Assembly (NCBI RefSeq): GCF_001522545.3
Contig: NC_031781.1
Coordinates: forward strand, 9,801,487-9,865,486
Length of the DNA: 64,000 nt
Direction: 5' to 3'
Source of the DNA: Parus major
Taxonomy: Eukaryota; Chordata; Aves; Passeriformes; Paridae
The translations under genes were made by a program, and so were the position numbers. Below, one piece after another: positions 49,101 to 61,280 of the stretch. The notes beneath the pieces were generated by a model. It ran no database searches, was not told where the DNA came from, and worked only from the letters and a program-made list of their open reading frames with translations. Positions within the stretch are counted from its first letter, which is position 1; each line of letters opens with the position of its first letter.

Positions 49101-52100
49101 TCCCTGTGGATGGTTTTTCCCGTTTTGTTTTGCTTGGGTTTTTGTGTTGTGTGTGCTTCTGCTTTCGCGTGAGTCTTGGTATTTTGGTGTTGTTTCGGTG
49201 TTTGTCTTTGAAGGTTGGAGGTTTTTGTGTGTGCTGGCGGGAGTTTGGTCGTGTCTGTTTTTATTTTGCTTTTGTTCACTTGGGTTTGTTTTTGTTTTTT
49301 GTTTTTTTTTTTTTTTCTTTTTTGTTCTTCTGTGGTTTTTGCCTTCCCTTTGGTGTTGCCTTTTTGTTTGTTTGGGTTCTGCTGTGAGGCCTCTGCACTT
49401 TTTGTTCGTACTTCCTGGTCTCCTTGGCTGTCTCGGGCTGTGCTTTGTGGTTGCCCGTGAGCTGCTCTTGATGGCTACTTTTGCTGGGCTTTTGTTCAGG
49501 CCTGTGTTTAGCTGATGGCTCCTTTGGAGGTGTTCCTCATTACACCATCTTTTTCTGGGTTTTTTACATTGTTCTTGGTGCTTGTTTCACGTATTTGTCT
49601 TGATACTCAGTTCCTTTCTGCTCTTTTTTTCTTTTTGTTGTGGTCGTGTTTTGTTGGGCTTTCTTTTTTTAAGGTGAATTTTTAGTTGTGTGTTTTTTTT
49701 TCGTTTTTTTTCTTGGTAATGGTTTCTTTCCTGGTTTTTGTTTTCCTTTCCGCCTGTTTGTTCTTTGCCGTTCACAGTTCTTGGTTGTTCTTTGATTTTG
49801 CCTTTGTTTTCTTGTTTTGTTGTTTGTTTGTTTCTTTGTGCCAGCTTTTTGTTTTTCGTTGGTTGTTTTCGTTTTTCTGATTCTGTTCGTGGTTTGTTGG
49901 TCTGCTACTCTTTATTGTTTTCTGGTTTCTTTTTTGTTTGAAACTGGGGTTTCCTGTTGTGTTTTGTGCCATTGTGCGTTGTTCTCATTTGTGCGGTCAA
50001 AGTTATCGGTTTTCCTTTGCTTGTGTGTTTTTCGTAGGGCTGTGTTTTTGTTGGTTTTTTCCTTGCATTTTTTCTGGTGTTTTTTTTTTGTGGGTGTTTT
50101 CGAGTCGTATGATTTGTCTCAGCTGGTATTGCATTGTGTCCAAGAGTTTTGGTTTGGCCTTTCTTGGTTTCTGTTTCTTTTTTCCTTTTGTGCTTTGTTG
50201 GTTTTTGGATTAGCGCTGTGCATCGGTGGTTTGACTTTCTGCTGTTGCATAATTGTTTCTATGTGGGGCATGTTCATTGAACCTGCTTGTTTGCTATTCG
50301 TCCTTCTGCCTGTTGTGCTGGTTGGTGCTCTTTTTGCCTGTTTATTTGGTTTGTGTTTTGGTGTTTTCTGGTTTTTTTTTTATTTAGCTGGTTAATTTTT
50401 TTTTTTTTGCTGTGTCTTTTTATTATAGTTTGACTGGTTTCTGTTTTCTGTGATTGTGTGTTTGGCTTTTGATCTGTTTTGTGGGATCTTATGTTTCTTT
50501 CTTTGCTTGCCTTTCTTTCCTTGTGGGCTGAGTTTCCTTTTGGTGACAGTGGTGTCGATCCGTGTGTTTTTTGATTTTCCTTGGGCTGTTTTGTTTTTTT
50601 TTTGGCAAGTTGCTGGTTTGGTTTTTTGTTTTATGTTCTGGAGATGTTTTTAGTGTGTATTTTTAGTGTGTGTTCGACTGGAATCCTGTTTTAGCCTCCT
50701 GTTTGCTGGGTTTTTCGTTTTTGTGTCCCTTTTTTGTCTTCTCCTTTGGTGTTTGTTTTGCTTGGTTTTCGCTTCGTCGGTGCTTTTTTGGGTTGGTTTC
50801 CTTGAGGGTGGTTTTCGGTTGTTGTATTTGTTGGTTACCCTTTTTTGTTTTTATGAGTCTTTTTTTGTGTGTGTGCTGGCTTTATTTTTCTCGGATCTGC
50901 AGACACCTGTCTTCTTTGTCTGGATTTGGATTCTGCCTGTGTAGGGCTCTTGGTAATTTCCCGGTGATTTTTGTTTTTTTTCTTGCCGGTTGCTTTCTGT
51001 TCTTTTGGTTTCCATCAGCTTGACTTTGTTGTCTTCATCCTGTTTGTTATTTTTTTGGTGAATGTCACATGGTGTTGCTTAGGCATGGTCTTCTGTCCCT
51101 GGTCCCTGTGTTTCGTTTTTTGCTTGGCAGGAGGCAATGTGTCCGTCAGGTTGGTGTTTGGTGTTGGTGAGTTTGCTTTTGCGTCCTCCTTTGGTTGTGG
51201 GCTGTTTTTGTGTATTTGTGGGCATTGTGGTTTTTTTTTGTTTCTTTCTTGTCGTTTCCTTTTTTTCGTCCCTTTTTGTGTGTTTTCCCTTTTGATTGGT
51301 CCTGCTGTCTGAGTTTTTTCGGTTTGGGCTTGTGGGGTGATGTTTGCCCTTTTAGTGATATGTTTTTCTCTTTTCCTTGAGTTGTTTTTTGCTGTGTTTG
51401 ATTTGTGCCTTGTGTTTTCTTTCCTCAGTTTTCTTTTTGTCGTGCTGTTGACGGCTTTTTCTTTTTTTGTTGGGTGGGTTGTGCTCCTAGGTCGTTTTCT
51501 CTGTTTTTTTTTGTGCTTTTGTTTGGGGAGATTGTGAACTTGTAATTTTCTTTGAAATCTGGTTTTTCTTCTCGTCCTCTTTTGGTTCAGTTTCTTCTGA
51601 GCTGCTTCTGTGTGCCGTTTCCTTGCCTTCTTATCCTGCACTGCCTCTGTGTGTTCGTTATTGCCTCGGAGGCGGGTAGTTATTTTCCTTTGGTATTTCT
51701 TTTTTTTGTCGGTCTGGTGTGACTCCCTTCCTTTTGTTTGTTTGGGTGTTCTGCTGATTCCGGTGGGCATTGGTGTTTTGGCTAGTTTTCAGTTAGTTCC
51801 TGTTTCTTCCTGGGTTTTCTAGTCTGCGGGTTGGCTTTGTTTGTATGTTTTTTTTGTTTTTTGTCAGGGTTGTTTTTGATTTGTCTTGTCGTTATGCCAG
51901 GCTGGGTTCCTCCATTTGGCATTGGATTATTTTGTTTGTTTTTTGCGTTTGTCTTTTGGTGCTTTCTTTTTTCTTCCATGCTTATTTCCTTTACTGTTGT
52001 GTGGATACTTCTTGTTTTGTCACTGCTGATGTTGAATTTTTTTCTTGTGTTTTCCTTTATTTATTTTTCTGTATTTGTTGATTTATTCAATGTTCTATGT

Positions 52101-55100
52101 CTGTTGTTATCAATCTCATGTTTTGTCTTTCATCGTGTTTGTTTTCGTAGTCCTTTTTGCCCTTGTCTTGTGGTGTTTCGATGATCTTTTTCCCCAGTCT
52201 ATATTGGTTCATGCTTGTTCAGAGGTTCGTACTTCTGTGTACTCAAGGGGTGTTGTGGGTGGTTGTTATGGGACGTTTAATGCTTTGGGTTTTTTTCGTT
52301 TTTTCTTTCTCTTTTGTTTTGTTTTTATAGTAGTCCTTGTTTTTGTTTTGTCCATTGCCGCAGTCAGGTCTGGTATTGTTTCGGTGAGTGGCGTTTGCCG
52401 TGTCTAGGTACAACTTTTTTTTTGCATGGGAGATCTTTCCTGTTTTTTTGTTGTTGTTGTGTGCTGGGCTTTATTGGTTTTTCTTGTTTTGCTGTTTTGG
52501 GGGCTGGCCTGTTTAGCGGGGTTCCGCGAGTTTTTTGGACTTGTTACTGCGTTTTGTGTGGTCAGGTTTGTTTTTGTGTGTATGTTTTTGTTTGATTTCT
52601 TTTTGTTTTGTTCTGTTTTCTTTGGCTTGGTGACTTTGAACGCCTTTCTTTTTGGGGGTGCTTTTAAATCTTTGCTTTGCTTGGTTTTCCTTCCACTGTT
52701 ACTCTTCTGACATGTTTTGAGTGTGTTCTTGTTTCTCTTCCTTGTGTTTGGTGCTTTATTTTGTCTTCTTTTTTTATGGGAGGGCTGAGATTTTTGTTCA
52801 GCTACATTGTGGCCGTTTTTTTGCTCTGCTGCTCTTTTTTTGCTGTGGATGATTTATGGTTTGGTGACTGCTTCTAGATCGAGTGCGTGCCTTTTGGTTT
52901 TTGTGAGTAGGTTTTTTTGTCTTTTTTTGGTAGCCTTTATGGCTTGTGGTTCTGCTTTGCTTTTTGTTTCGTTGGATTGTGGTCTTGGGTGTGTTCTGGT
53001 CTTGTTTCGCTTTATTTACTTTATGGTTTTCTTGATGTGGTTTTTTTTTGTTTTTTTTTGGTTTTTTTTGATTTGGTCCATTGTTTGGTCTTGTTGTCAA
53101 GGTTTCGATGTGTTGACTGTTTGTACTTATGGATGTGCTTGTCTATTTGGATTTTTTTTGTTGGTAGTTGTGTTTCCTGGTTCGTTTGTTTTTCCCCGGA
53201 GTTCCTTTTTGTGGTATGAACTTTTTTTTTTTCCTTTCCTGTTTTTGTTTGTCCTGCCTTGTTTATTCTGATCTGTTTGTTTTATTTGTTTGGTTGTGTT
53301 TGCTGCTGTGGGATGTGTGATTCTTTTCTCTTGCTTCTTTTTGTTTTCATTTGCTTTGTTGTGTGGTGTTCTGCTCTTGTTTTCCCCTCTTTTCTGCTTT
53401 TGCTGATGGTGTCAGTGGTTTGATGTGGCGGTTGGGATTTTGTATATTTGGCCTGGTTACGTGTGGGTCATTGTGTTTTTCTGGGTTTTTGCTTGCTTGG
53501 GTTCTTCCTTTCCTGAGTGTTTGTTGTTTTTTGTGCTTGTAATGTGTTTTGTTTGTTTTTTCTTTGTTTTTTTCCTTTTGTTTTTTTATTCTTTGTGTAT
53601 TGCTTGTGACATCAGTTCTTTTTGAAGCTGTTTTGAGTTGGTTTGGTTTAGTAATGTGTTCGTATGGTCTATTCGCCTCTCTTTGTGTTTTCCTTGGGGC
53701 TTGTGGGCGTTTTTCGGTCTTTCCCATCATGGTTGGCTGTGTTTCGGATCCTGGTGGATCAGCACCTTTCCCGTTTTCGTTTCTCATCACTGAGCGCTTG
53801 GTTTTTGTTTTCACTGCATGGTTTCAAGCAGCTGGCTGGCAGCTTTTCTTTCGTGCTTTTGGTTTTGTTAATTTATATGGAGGGTTTGTTTTGCTGGCTC
53901 GCATTCTTTGCTTGGGGTTTGCTCAGGAAGTGGGTATGCAGGGTCATCTTTGACTCTTGCTTTTATCTTTCGCCTGATTGTTTCAGCTTTTGTTTAGTTT
54001 TTTTTATGGTCTTGTGTTGGAGCAGTTTGGGGGACTGGTGCTTGTTTTTCCTTTTTTTATTTGTCTGAGTAGTTGGCCTATGTTTGGATGATTTCTCCTA
54101 TTATTTTTTGTTTCTGGCTGTTTGTGTTGTAGTATTGAGGAGCTCGGTTTTTTGCGTTCTTTTTTTTTTGTGTTTGCTATGTCTGTCAGATATGTGTTTT
54201 AGGCTTTTTCCGCTGTTCGGGGTCTGGGGGTCATTGTTTCTTTTTCATCTTCTCTTTCTTGTTTTTGTTTGCTTTTTTGTGTGTTCGGTTTGGGTGGGAG
54301 GAGCTCCGCTGGGGTTGCTTGCCTGTTTCTGTTCCTATAGAGGGTTTTTGGCTTGGGCCTTTGATATTTGGTAGGCTGCCTTTTGTTTGTTTTTCCTTTG
54401 TTTGGTGTTGGTTGTTTTTTCTTTCCGCTTGTCTTCTTTGTCCTTTGTTTTGTGTTTGTTTGTGCCATTCTCGTGCTATTATTTTGTTGCTTTTTTGGTA
54501 GTTTTTTTTGGTTGATTGTGTTGTGCAGATTCTCCCTTACGGTTTGCTTTTTCTGTTTTTTGTCTTCTTGTGCTTGGTTTCTTAGGTTTTAAGGTCTGCT
54601 TGAAGGCACGTTTTCTTTTATGTTTTGAGAAACAGTGCCGTGCTCTGGTGGTGTGTTGTCGGGAGGTCTTTGGTCTGGTACGGGAGCCCGAAATCTTTTG
54701 TGTTCATGTGCTGACTCTCTTTGGCTTTTGTTCTCTTGGCGAAGTGAGTGTGCATTTAGCCTCGTTTGTTTTCTCCATTTTCCTTTTGATTTTTTTGCGA
54801 GGTGAACTTAGCATGTCTTTGCTGCTGCTTTTGACTCATGTCTTGTTTAAGTACGCTTTTTGAGGAGTTTTGATTCTTGTGATGACGTGTTGAGTTTTTC
54901 TTCTTTGCTGTCCTGTTTTTTGCTCTTCCTTTGCAGGATTGGTTTTGTGGTGTGTTGTGCTGTGGTTTTCACTGTGTGGTTTGAGGCTTTGAATGGTGAG
55001 TGTGTGGTGATGACCTCTTTGGATTCTTATAGTGGTTTCTTTGGGGTTGTTTTGTGTGTGCTTTCATTGTTTTTTGTTATCTTGCTATTTGGCTTTTTTT

Positions 55101-57929
55101 CTTCTTTTATGGACTGTTTTTTAGCTGTCTCTCTTTTCTTGCTGAATTATTTTTAGTGTTTGTGGCCATTTCTTTCGTGTTCGGTTTTTTCTTTTTTTTT
55201 GTATGGAGTGTGTTCACTTGCCTTTTCTTTTGCTTATGCTTCGATGATGCTGATCTTCCGTTTGTGTCTTGGATGTTGCAGTCTCGTTTTAATTTGCTGA
55301 TCTTGTTGTTTTGTTGGATTTTTCTTTGTCTGCGTCCTTTTTTATTTGATTACCCTTTTTCTTTCTTTTTGTTTTTCTTCCTGCGTGGTTTGTTTTGAAG
55401 TTGATGGAGGATTATTTCGTTAGTTTTGTGATTTCTTCTTTGTCTTTCTTCCTTTCGGGTTTTTTTGGGTTGGTTTTTCTTGCCTTGTCCAGATCCCTGG
55501 GATTTTGCGCTTTGTTGTCTTTTGTTTGTGTTGTTGTTTGGGTGGCTTTCTTTTTTTGTGGATGAGGGTATTTTTAGTGGTGTTGTGCATTTGTTGAGTC
55601 ATGTTGCAGGTGCTTTAGTTGCTTGTGAGTGTTCTGTGAAAGAAAACATGGAGGTTTTGGGTCTTTGGTTGGTTAGTGGTTTTTTTCTTTTTTTCCCTTT
55701 AGTAAGTTGCTTATTTATTTGTTTTTTCCTTTGTACCTTGGGGTACTGGTGACGTTGTGTTGTTGTTTGCTTAGCTTGGCTGTGTTTTTCTTCTTTTGTG
55801 TTGCTTTTTTTGCTGGTTGGGTCTTTGATCCTCCTGTTGTGGTGCACTATTTTCCTGGCTTTGGCTTGGATTCTAAAATTTTATGCTTAGGTTGCCTTCT
55901 TCTCTTCGTGGTTTGCTGGATTATTTCTTGTAAGCATTTGTTATTGCTTGGCTCTTGGGCTTATTTTTAGTTGTTGTGTTGGAAGGAATTCTGGCTTTGG
56001 TTTCCCCTGTTCATTGAGTTTCTTTTCTCCCTTTGTTATTTCCATGGCTTTAGTATTTTTTGTGGTAGGGTCCTTGCAGCAGGGTCTGTGATTGTGCTGT
56101 CTGGTGGTTGGCATTGTGGGGTATTTCTGGTGTTCGGATGTTTAATTCTTCATTTGTGCCTTGCTGGCGTTTTTTCCTCCTTCGTGTTTCGAGTTTGCTG
56201 GCTTTTTTTCCCTTTTTATTTTGTTTGGTTTTTTTCTTTGGCTTTTTATGATTTAGGATGGGCTGTTGCCTGTTTGTTTTTCATGATAAAGGTGTGTTGT
56301 GCTGGTTTTTGTTCTTTTTGGTTTGTGTTTATTTTTTTTATTACCTTTGTTTTGTTTCTTTTAGCGTTTGCATTTTGTTCTTGACTCAGCTATCCTTGTT
56401 CTTCTTGTCAGAGCTGCCACTACCTCATTCTTATCTCTTTGTTATTGTTTCGTCCATTTCTTTCGTTCCTTTGCTTCTTTTGTTTGGTCTTATGGCTGGT
56501 GATAATGTAGTTCGTGTTTTCTGTGCTAGCTTGCTGTATGCTGTGGTTTGATGGGACCCTGTCTTTTCTGGTCTTGTTTATGTGGCCCGGTTGTTTCAGC
56601 TTGTGCCTTTGTTTCGGGGGATTGTTCTGTGCTTTTGTTGCTTGTCTTGGTTTTTTTAATCCTGAGATTGTGTTTTGTTTTCTGTCTGTTGAATTCCTTT
56701 CTTTTTTCCACCTTGCTTCTTGGCGTGTTCCGTGTTTTTGTATCTTTTTATTTTTATCTTTCTTTTGTTTTGTTTCATTCTGGCATTTTGATTATTTTTG
56801 CTGTGGTGTTTGTGTATTTGTTTTCTGATTTTTTTGAGGTTTTTTCAAGTTTTTGCAGTGCTGGTTGCTTTGGTTTTGTTGGGATTTTCCGGCTGACCGG
56901 ATTTTTTGTGGAGTTTTTTTGTGTGGAGCTTCTGTGGTCTTTCCTCTGCTTTTACGTTTTTTCGTTGCTGTGGCATGCATGCGGTGTTTTTCCTTGTTTT
57001 CTTTGTGATGTCTTTGTTTTTCTCTCTTTCTCCTTACCTCTTCTGTGGTTTTGAAGAGTTGTTTTGTGATTTTTTGTCAAGTTGTGCTTTTCCAGTGTGT
57101 TTTTGTCTTTTTTTCTGTTTGAGTGTGACAGAATAGTTACGGTTTGTGCGGGAGTGAGTGAATAGTATGTTCTTGGGATTCTAGGTTTTTTTGTTGTGTT
57201 TCGGTTTTCCTTTTGCTTGCGGTTTTTGTATTTTTCACCCTTGGTTCTTATTCTTTTTTGGCGTCTCTTTTTTGTCATTGTTGTGTTTTGTGCCTTGACC
57301 ATTTGGCTGCATTTAAACCCGGGGCCCTGGTCCCTTTGTGGGTTTTTCGATTGTTTCGTTCGCTCTTTGTCGTCTGCGGATGGGGTAGTTTTTGCGATGC
57401 GTTATCTTTGAGGATTGTTGTTTTTTTGTTAGTTCTCGATGGCTTTGGTGCTCGTGATTTTTTCCTGCGCACTTTTGTCTCTCTCTGTTGTCTTTGGGTA
57501 GGGTAGTTGATTCATTTTGGGCTTACAGTTCTTGGGGTGCCTGCTTCGTCCATTTTTGTGTTTATCCTAAGGTTTGTTTTCTTTTTTTTTTATTATTTTG
57601 AGTTTTTCGAGGTTAATTTTGATTTGCAGATTGTTTTTCTTTTTGAGCTTTTTTTCTACTCTGTTTTACCTTTTTTTGGACTCCTTTTTTCCATTGGTTT
57701 TTTCCTGCTTGTTTTCTTTGGTTGTCAGTGTTTTCGCCTGATCTAATGTGGTGTGTTTTGTTTTTTGTCAGTGTTATGTTTTTGGTCTCTGTTTGGTTGT
57801 GCGTGGTTGTATGGGGGTCTTCTTTCTCCCCCTTTTTAGTTATTTCCTTGGATTGATGGGGTTATTTTACATTCTTTACCTGCTCTTTGCTGTGATCTTT
57901 GCTGATTTCGTTCCTTTGCTTTTTTTTCT

Positions 57930-57931
<2 letters not shown>

Positions 57932-58022
<91 letters not shown>
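57932..58022 (+). repeat. Poly-T run (91 T) at right edge of block
   Basis: An unbroken run of about 91 T that ends exactly where ordinary sequence resumes (AATGTCAAGCC). Homopolymers this long are rarely stable or sequenced accurately, so its true length is uncertain. Confidence 0.9.
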
Positions 58023-58025
<3 letters not shown>

Positions 58026-61000
58026 GTCAAGCCTGTCCCCATCTTCTTCTGTCTGCTTTGGTCTTTAAGATATATTGTACAATTTTAGTACTGTTTCTCT
58101 TTTGTTCTTTATCCCTATTAAAAAACCCCCAAAACCAACACTTTTTAAATTGCATCTAGAAGCCCATGGAATGAAATGCCCTAAAAAGTGCTAAGTGTGA
58201 AGCTGGATAACTTTTCTAGACTGAAAAGGAAATTTGAACGTCTTTAGATATTTGAAATACTGCTCTTTGTTCCTAGGAGATGTGGACATGGGGAGGATGT
58301 AATGAGCAAAGGTGATTGTTTGAACTTGATAGAGTGGCACTATTTGAAGGCTTCATAAAGACTAAGAAATTATGATTATGGGAGGAAAATCTAAATTTAC
58401 TTCACTGAGCTTGTTCATGTGCCTGTTCATTGTGCTCTGTCGACAGATCACTGAGCCCCACTGAGCCCAAGACCTTTGCAAGACTCATGACATTGCACAA
58501 AAAAATTTGTGACTTTTTTTTGTGGCTCCTTTTGCTTTTTGATCCAGTCACCTTCTTGGCTAAAGGAAAAGGGGAATGGTCCTTCCAACTGAAAAGAATT
58601 TATTAAAAACTACAAATGTAATCTCTTTCCTAATTCCATGGTGATTTTTCTGGGCTGAATGCAGGTGATACTTCAAGCATCTAAAACACTCACGTATTTC
58701 TTCTTGTTCAAGCTAATTTACAGAATCCTGTGCAATTGCTAGAGTATGCTGCTTTATGTCTTTTCCAGTCTAATTTCACATCTTCAGTGACACTTTAAAT
58801 ATTACAGCTTATTTATTTTCCAGTTTGTGAACCAGCTTGAGAATCATATTGGTTGCAGCTCCTATATTCCACATTTTTCTAGCTTGAAAAATTAGTAAAT
58901 ATTATCAGCAGCCTGTTTACTGGCATTCTTAATATTAGAGGAAGGCAGAATTAGAAGTAAGCCCGTAGGAAGATTTTTTTAATATTAAAAGCTTATACTG
59001 CCACATTGTGTTTTCAATTCCTGATTGGCATTGAAATTGTATTATGTTTCTGAGTTAGTAGAGTGTTCCCATTATGCTGAGTTCATCTGGGTCTTGCTGT
59101 TGACTGTGATGAAACTGAGTTGGGTTCGATTCTTTTGGCCATCAAAGTTGAGGTAATTGTTTTAAGGTGCAAATACAAGTAATAGGTACTTTACTGTGTG
59201 TGCATCTGTAGCTTTTTCTATATTATAAACATCTTAGCAGGATATCTGTATGTATATATTTCATATATAAATGGCTTAAGACTTCAAACTGGGAACTCTG
59301 CCACTGATGTGCTGTGCAACATCAAACACTGATCTTGCTTGTCCTCAGTTTTTCATTGGTAAGTGGAAATTATGGTTGATATCCATAGCATTAGGCAGAA
59401 GTTGATAATTCATGGCAGTCCCTTCATTGGCTGAGAGAACTTTCTTGGATAGGAATAAAAAGTATCTCCCATGTGAAAGAAAGTATTTTATGGCTGAAAG
59501 TCTATCTTACTTCAAAACTCATTGTTTCCTTGTTTGCACATGGAAACCAGACATTTTCCCACTCCTTCTTAAATAAGTTAAAGCCAGAAGAATTTATTCT
59601 TGTCACCATGAACTTAAAAATGTCTAAATGTTCTGAAGATATTGTCCCCTGAAGTATAGACTCATGTCAAAACCCATTTGCACCTTACTTTGTTGTCATG
59701 TCTGAACATATCCAAATATTCAGAAGAATCTCAGATTGTCTAAATTGTAAGTTATTTTAAATTTTTTCCTGTAAATCAGAAGGAACATTGCCTATCTAAT
59801 TTCACTCCAAGCAAAATGCAAGTTGCAATGATATAAAGAGGATAATAGACTTTAATGTTATGTTTGTGCCAATACCCCCCATCTTCAGTCTTCAATACAT
59901 TATCTTCATGTCAAACGTCTTTAACCAAGATGAAGATGAAAGTAAGCTTTAGTTCAGTTAAACTATTTCAGAGGTGGTTGGCAAATGAAAAACCCCAAGA
60001 AGTTTTCCTGTGCAATGAAAATCCTATTTTTGTCCAATGTTTTTGGAAAAAATGCTAAAAGGAATCCGCTATCCTCAGACAACTTTGTGAGACAAAACAA
60101 AGATGCATGTAAAAGTATAACTAGACATACAATTTGTATGATATGTAAACAAGAGTTCTACTAAATGCATTTTGACTGCAGTCTGATTAGCCTTGTTTAT
60201 ATCTCTAATGCTCTCATCCAGTCCTTTCCACAAAATATTATGAATTATAATAAATGGAAATAAATCTTAATTGTGGATATCCCTGAATCCAAGGGATTGA
60301 TGTTGATTTAACTTACTTGACATTTAGTTTAATTTAATTATGTGAAGTCTCTGTTGGTAACTAGCAGAGACTGTACATGGTTGCCTCATTATCTTGCTGT
60401 GATAGTGTGTGGCTGTTGTGTTTGCTCATTGTCATGATGCTTGTTTACTCAGGGCCCTCAGAGAAAACCATATTAAATAATTCTGCAATCATTTTTCCAG
60501 AAACAACAGCAAAAAAATCTTAGTGTTTTCATGTTTTCAAAACTGACAAAAGCCAGTGAAATCGAACTATCTTATAGCATGGCTTCAACACAAGTGGAAT
60601 ATATTGGTTTGGATTTGGAAACCCCAACATAAGTTCTTATGAAACAAGGATTTCTAGAAATAACATCCAGATATTCTCATATAATATCTAAACCAGCATT
60701 AGAACTTTTTTTGGCAGTCACTGAATCATGATGTTCTATGGGGAAGCTGCAGCAGTGTGCAGCAGCCACATGTGGGTGGCATGGTGTGGGAACAGAAAGC
60801 TGTATCTAATGAAAAAAGTTAATGCTGCATTAATTCCTGTATGAGAAATCTGTGCCAATGTACCTGGCTAAGTTAGCCCACTGTAACTGTTGTCAGTCTT
60901 GTAATTTTTGTTAGGTTGCAATACAAGACAGAAACTTTCAACAATTGCAGTGTGGTTACCTGTATTCCAAGGTGACTCACGAACTAATTAGAGATATGAG

Positions 61001-61245
61001 GAGGGCTGTTCTACTGATAAAAATACTTTGTGTTCCCAGTTATTGCAGTTAAAATCAGTCTGTCATGAAGTGAATGACATGAATTATTGAAGAATCTTCT
61101 GGTTTTCAAGTGAGTAGTATGACACGATTCTAGAATGCTTAGAGGTGCACAGATATCAGCATTTGCTACACACGCATCTATAACAAATGGAGTATGTTTA
61201 CTTAATAAGATGGATTTTTTTTAATTTCAAGAGCCATAAAGAGCC
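58023..61245. other. AT-rich unique non-coding DNA
   Basis: Typical AT-rich intronic or intergenic sequence (for example 18 of 60 G/C in 60121-60180). Open frames are at most 67 codons. A 22-base A/C-only run occurs at 58120-58141, close to the block edge. No gene or repeat family recognised. Confidence 0.55.

Positions 61246-61280
<35 letters not shown>
61246..61280. repeat. (TA)n microsatellite
   Basis: About 35 bases of alternating TA interrupted once by TACA, preceded by a duplicated AGAGCCATA. Confidence 0.9.

Larger units (their letters stand above)
42985..58022. other. 15-kb strand-asymmetric T/G-rich block
   Basis: From about 42985 the plus strand changes to T-dominated, G-second, A-depleted sequence and stays so for 15 kb. 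Hand counts: 43381-43440 has 35 T, 15 G, 10 C and no A; 50041-50100 has one A; 52561-52620 has 40 T, 13 G, 4 C and 3 A. There is no obvious tandem period. A 51-T run lies near the left edge and a 91-T run ends the block. All open frames inside follow from composition: stop codons need A, so plus-strand frames are long and read as F/L/V/C-rich, and minus-strand ones as K/T/N/Q-rich. No gene, transposon or satellite was recognised. An assembly or base-calling artefact is the leading explanation; a genuine low-complexity expansion is the alternative. Confidence 0.9.

Noticed and set aside
51015..51770. 251-codon minus-strand K/T/Q/N-rich frame
   Set aside because: It is the antisense reading of the same A/C-rich strand. 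No motif is present and many similar frames occur throughout the block.
42985..58022. The block as a satellite array, centromere or telomere-related repeat
   Set aside because: No repeated unit or periodicity could be seen, and no telomere-type TTAGGG array is present.
59123..59132. GGTTCGATTC, a B-box-like word
   Set aside because: It has no T stem around it and no A box upstream.
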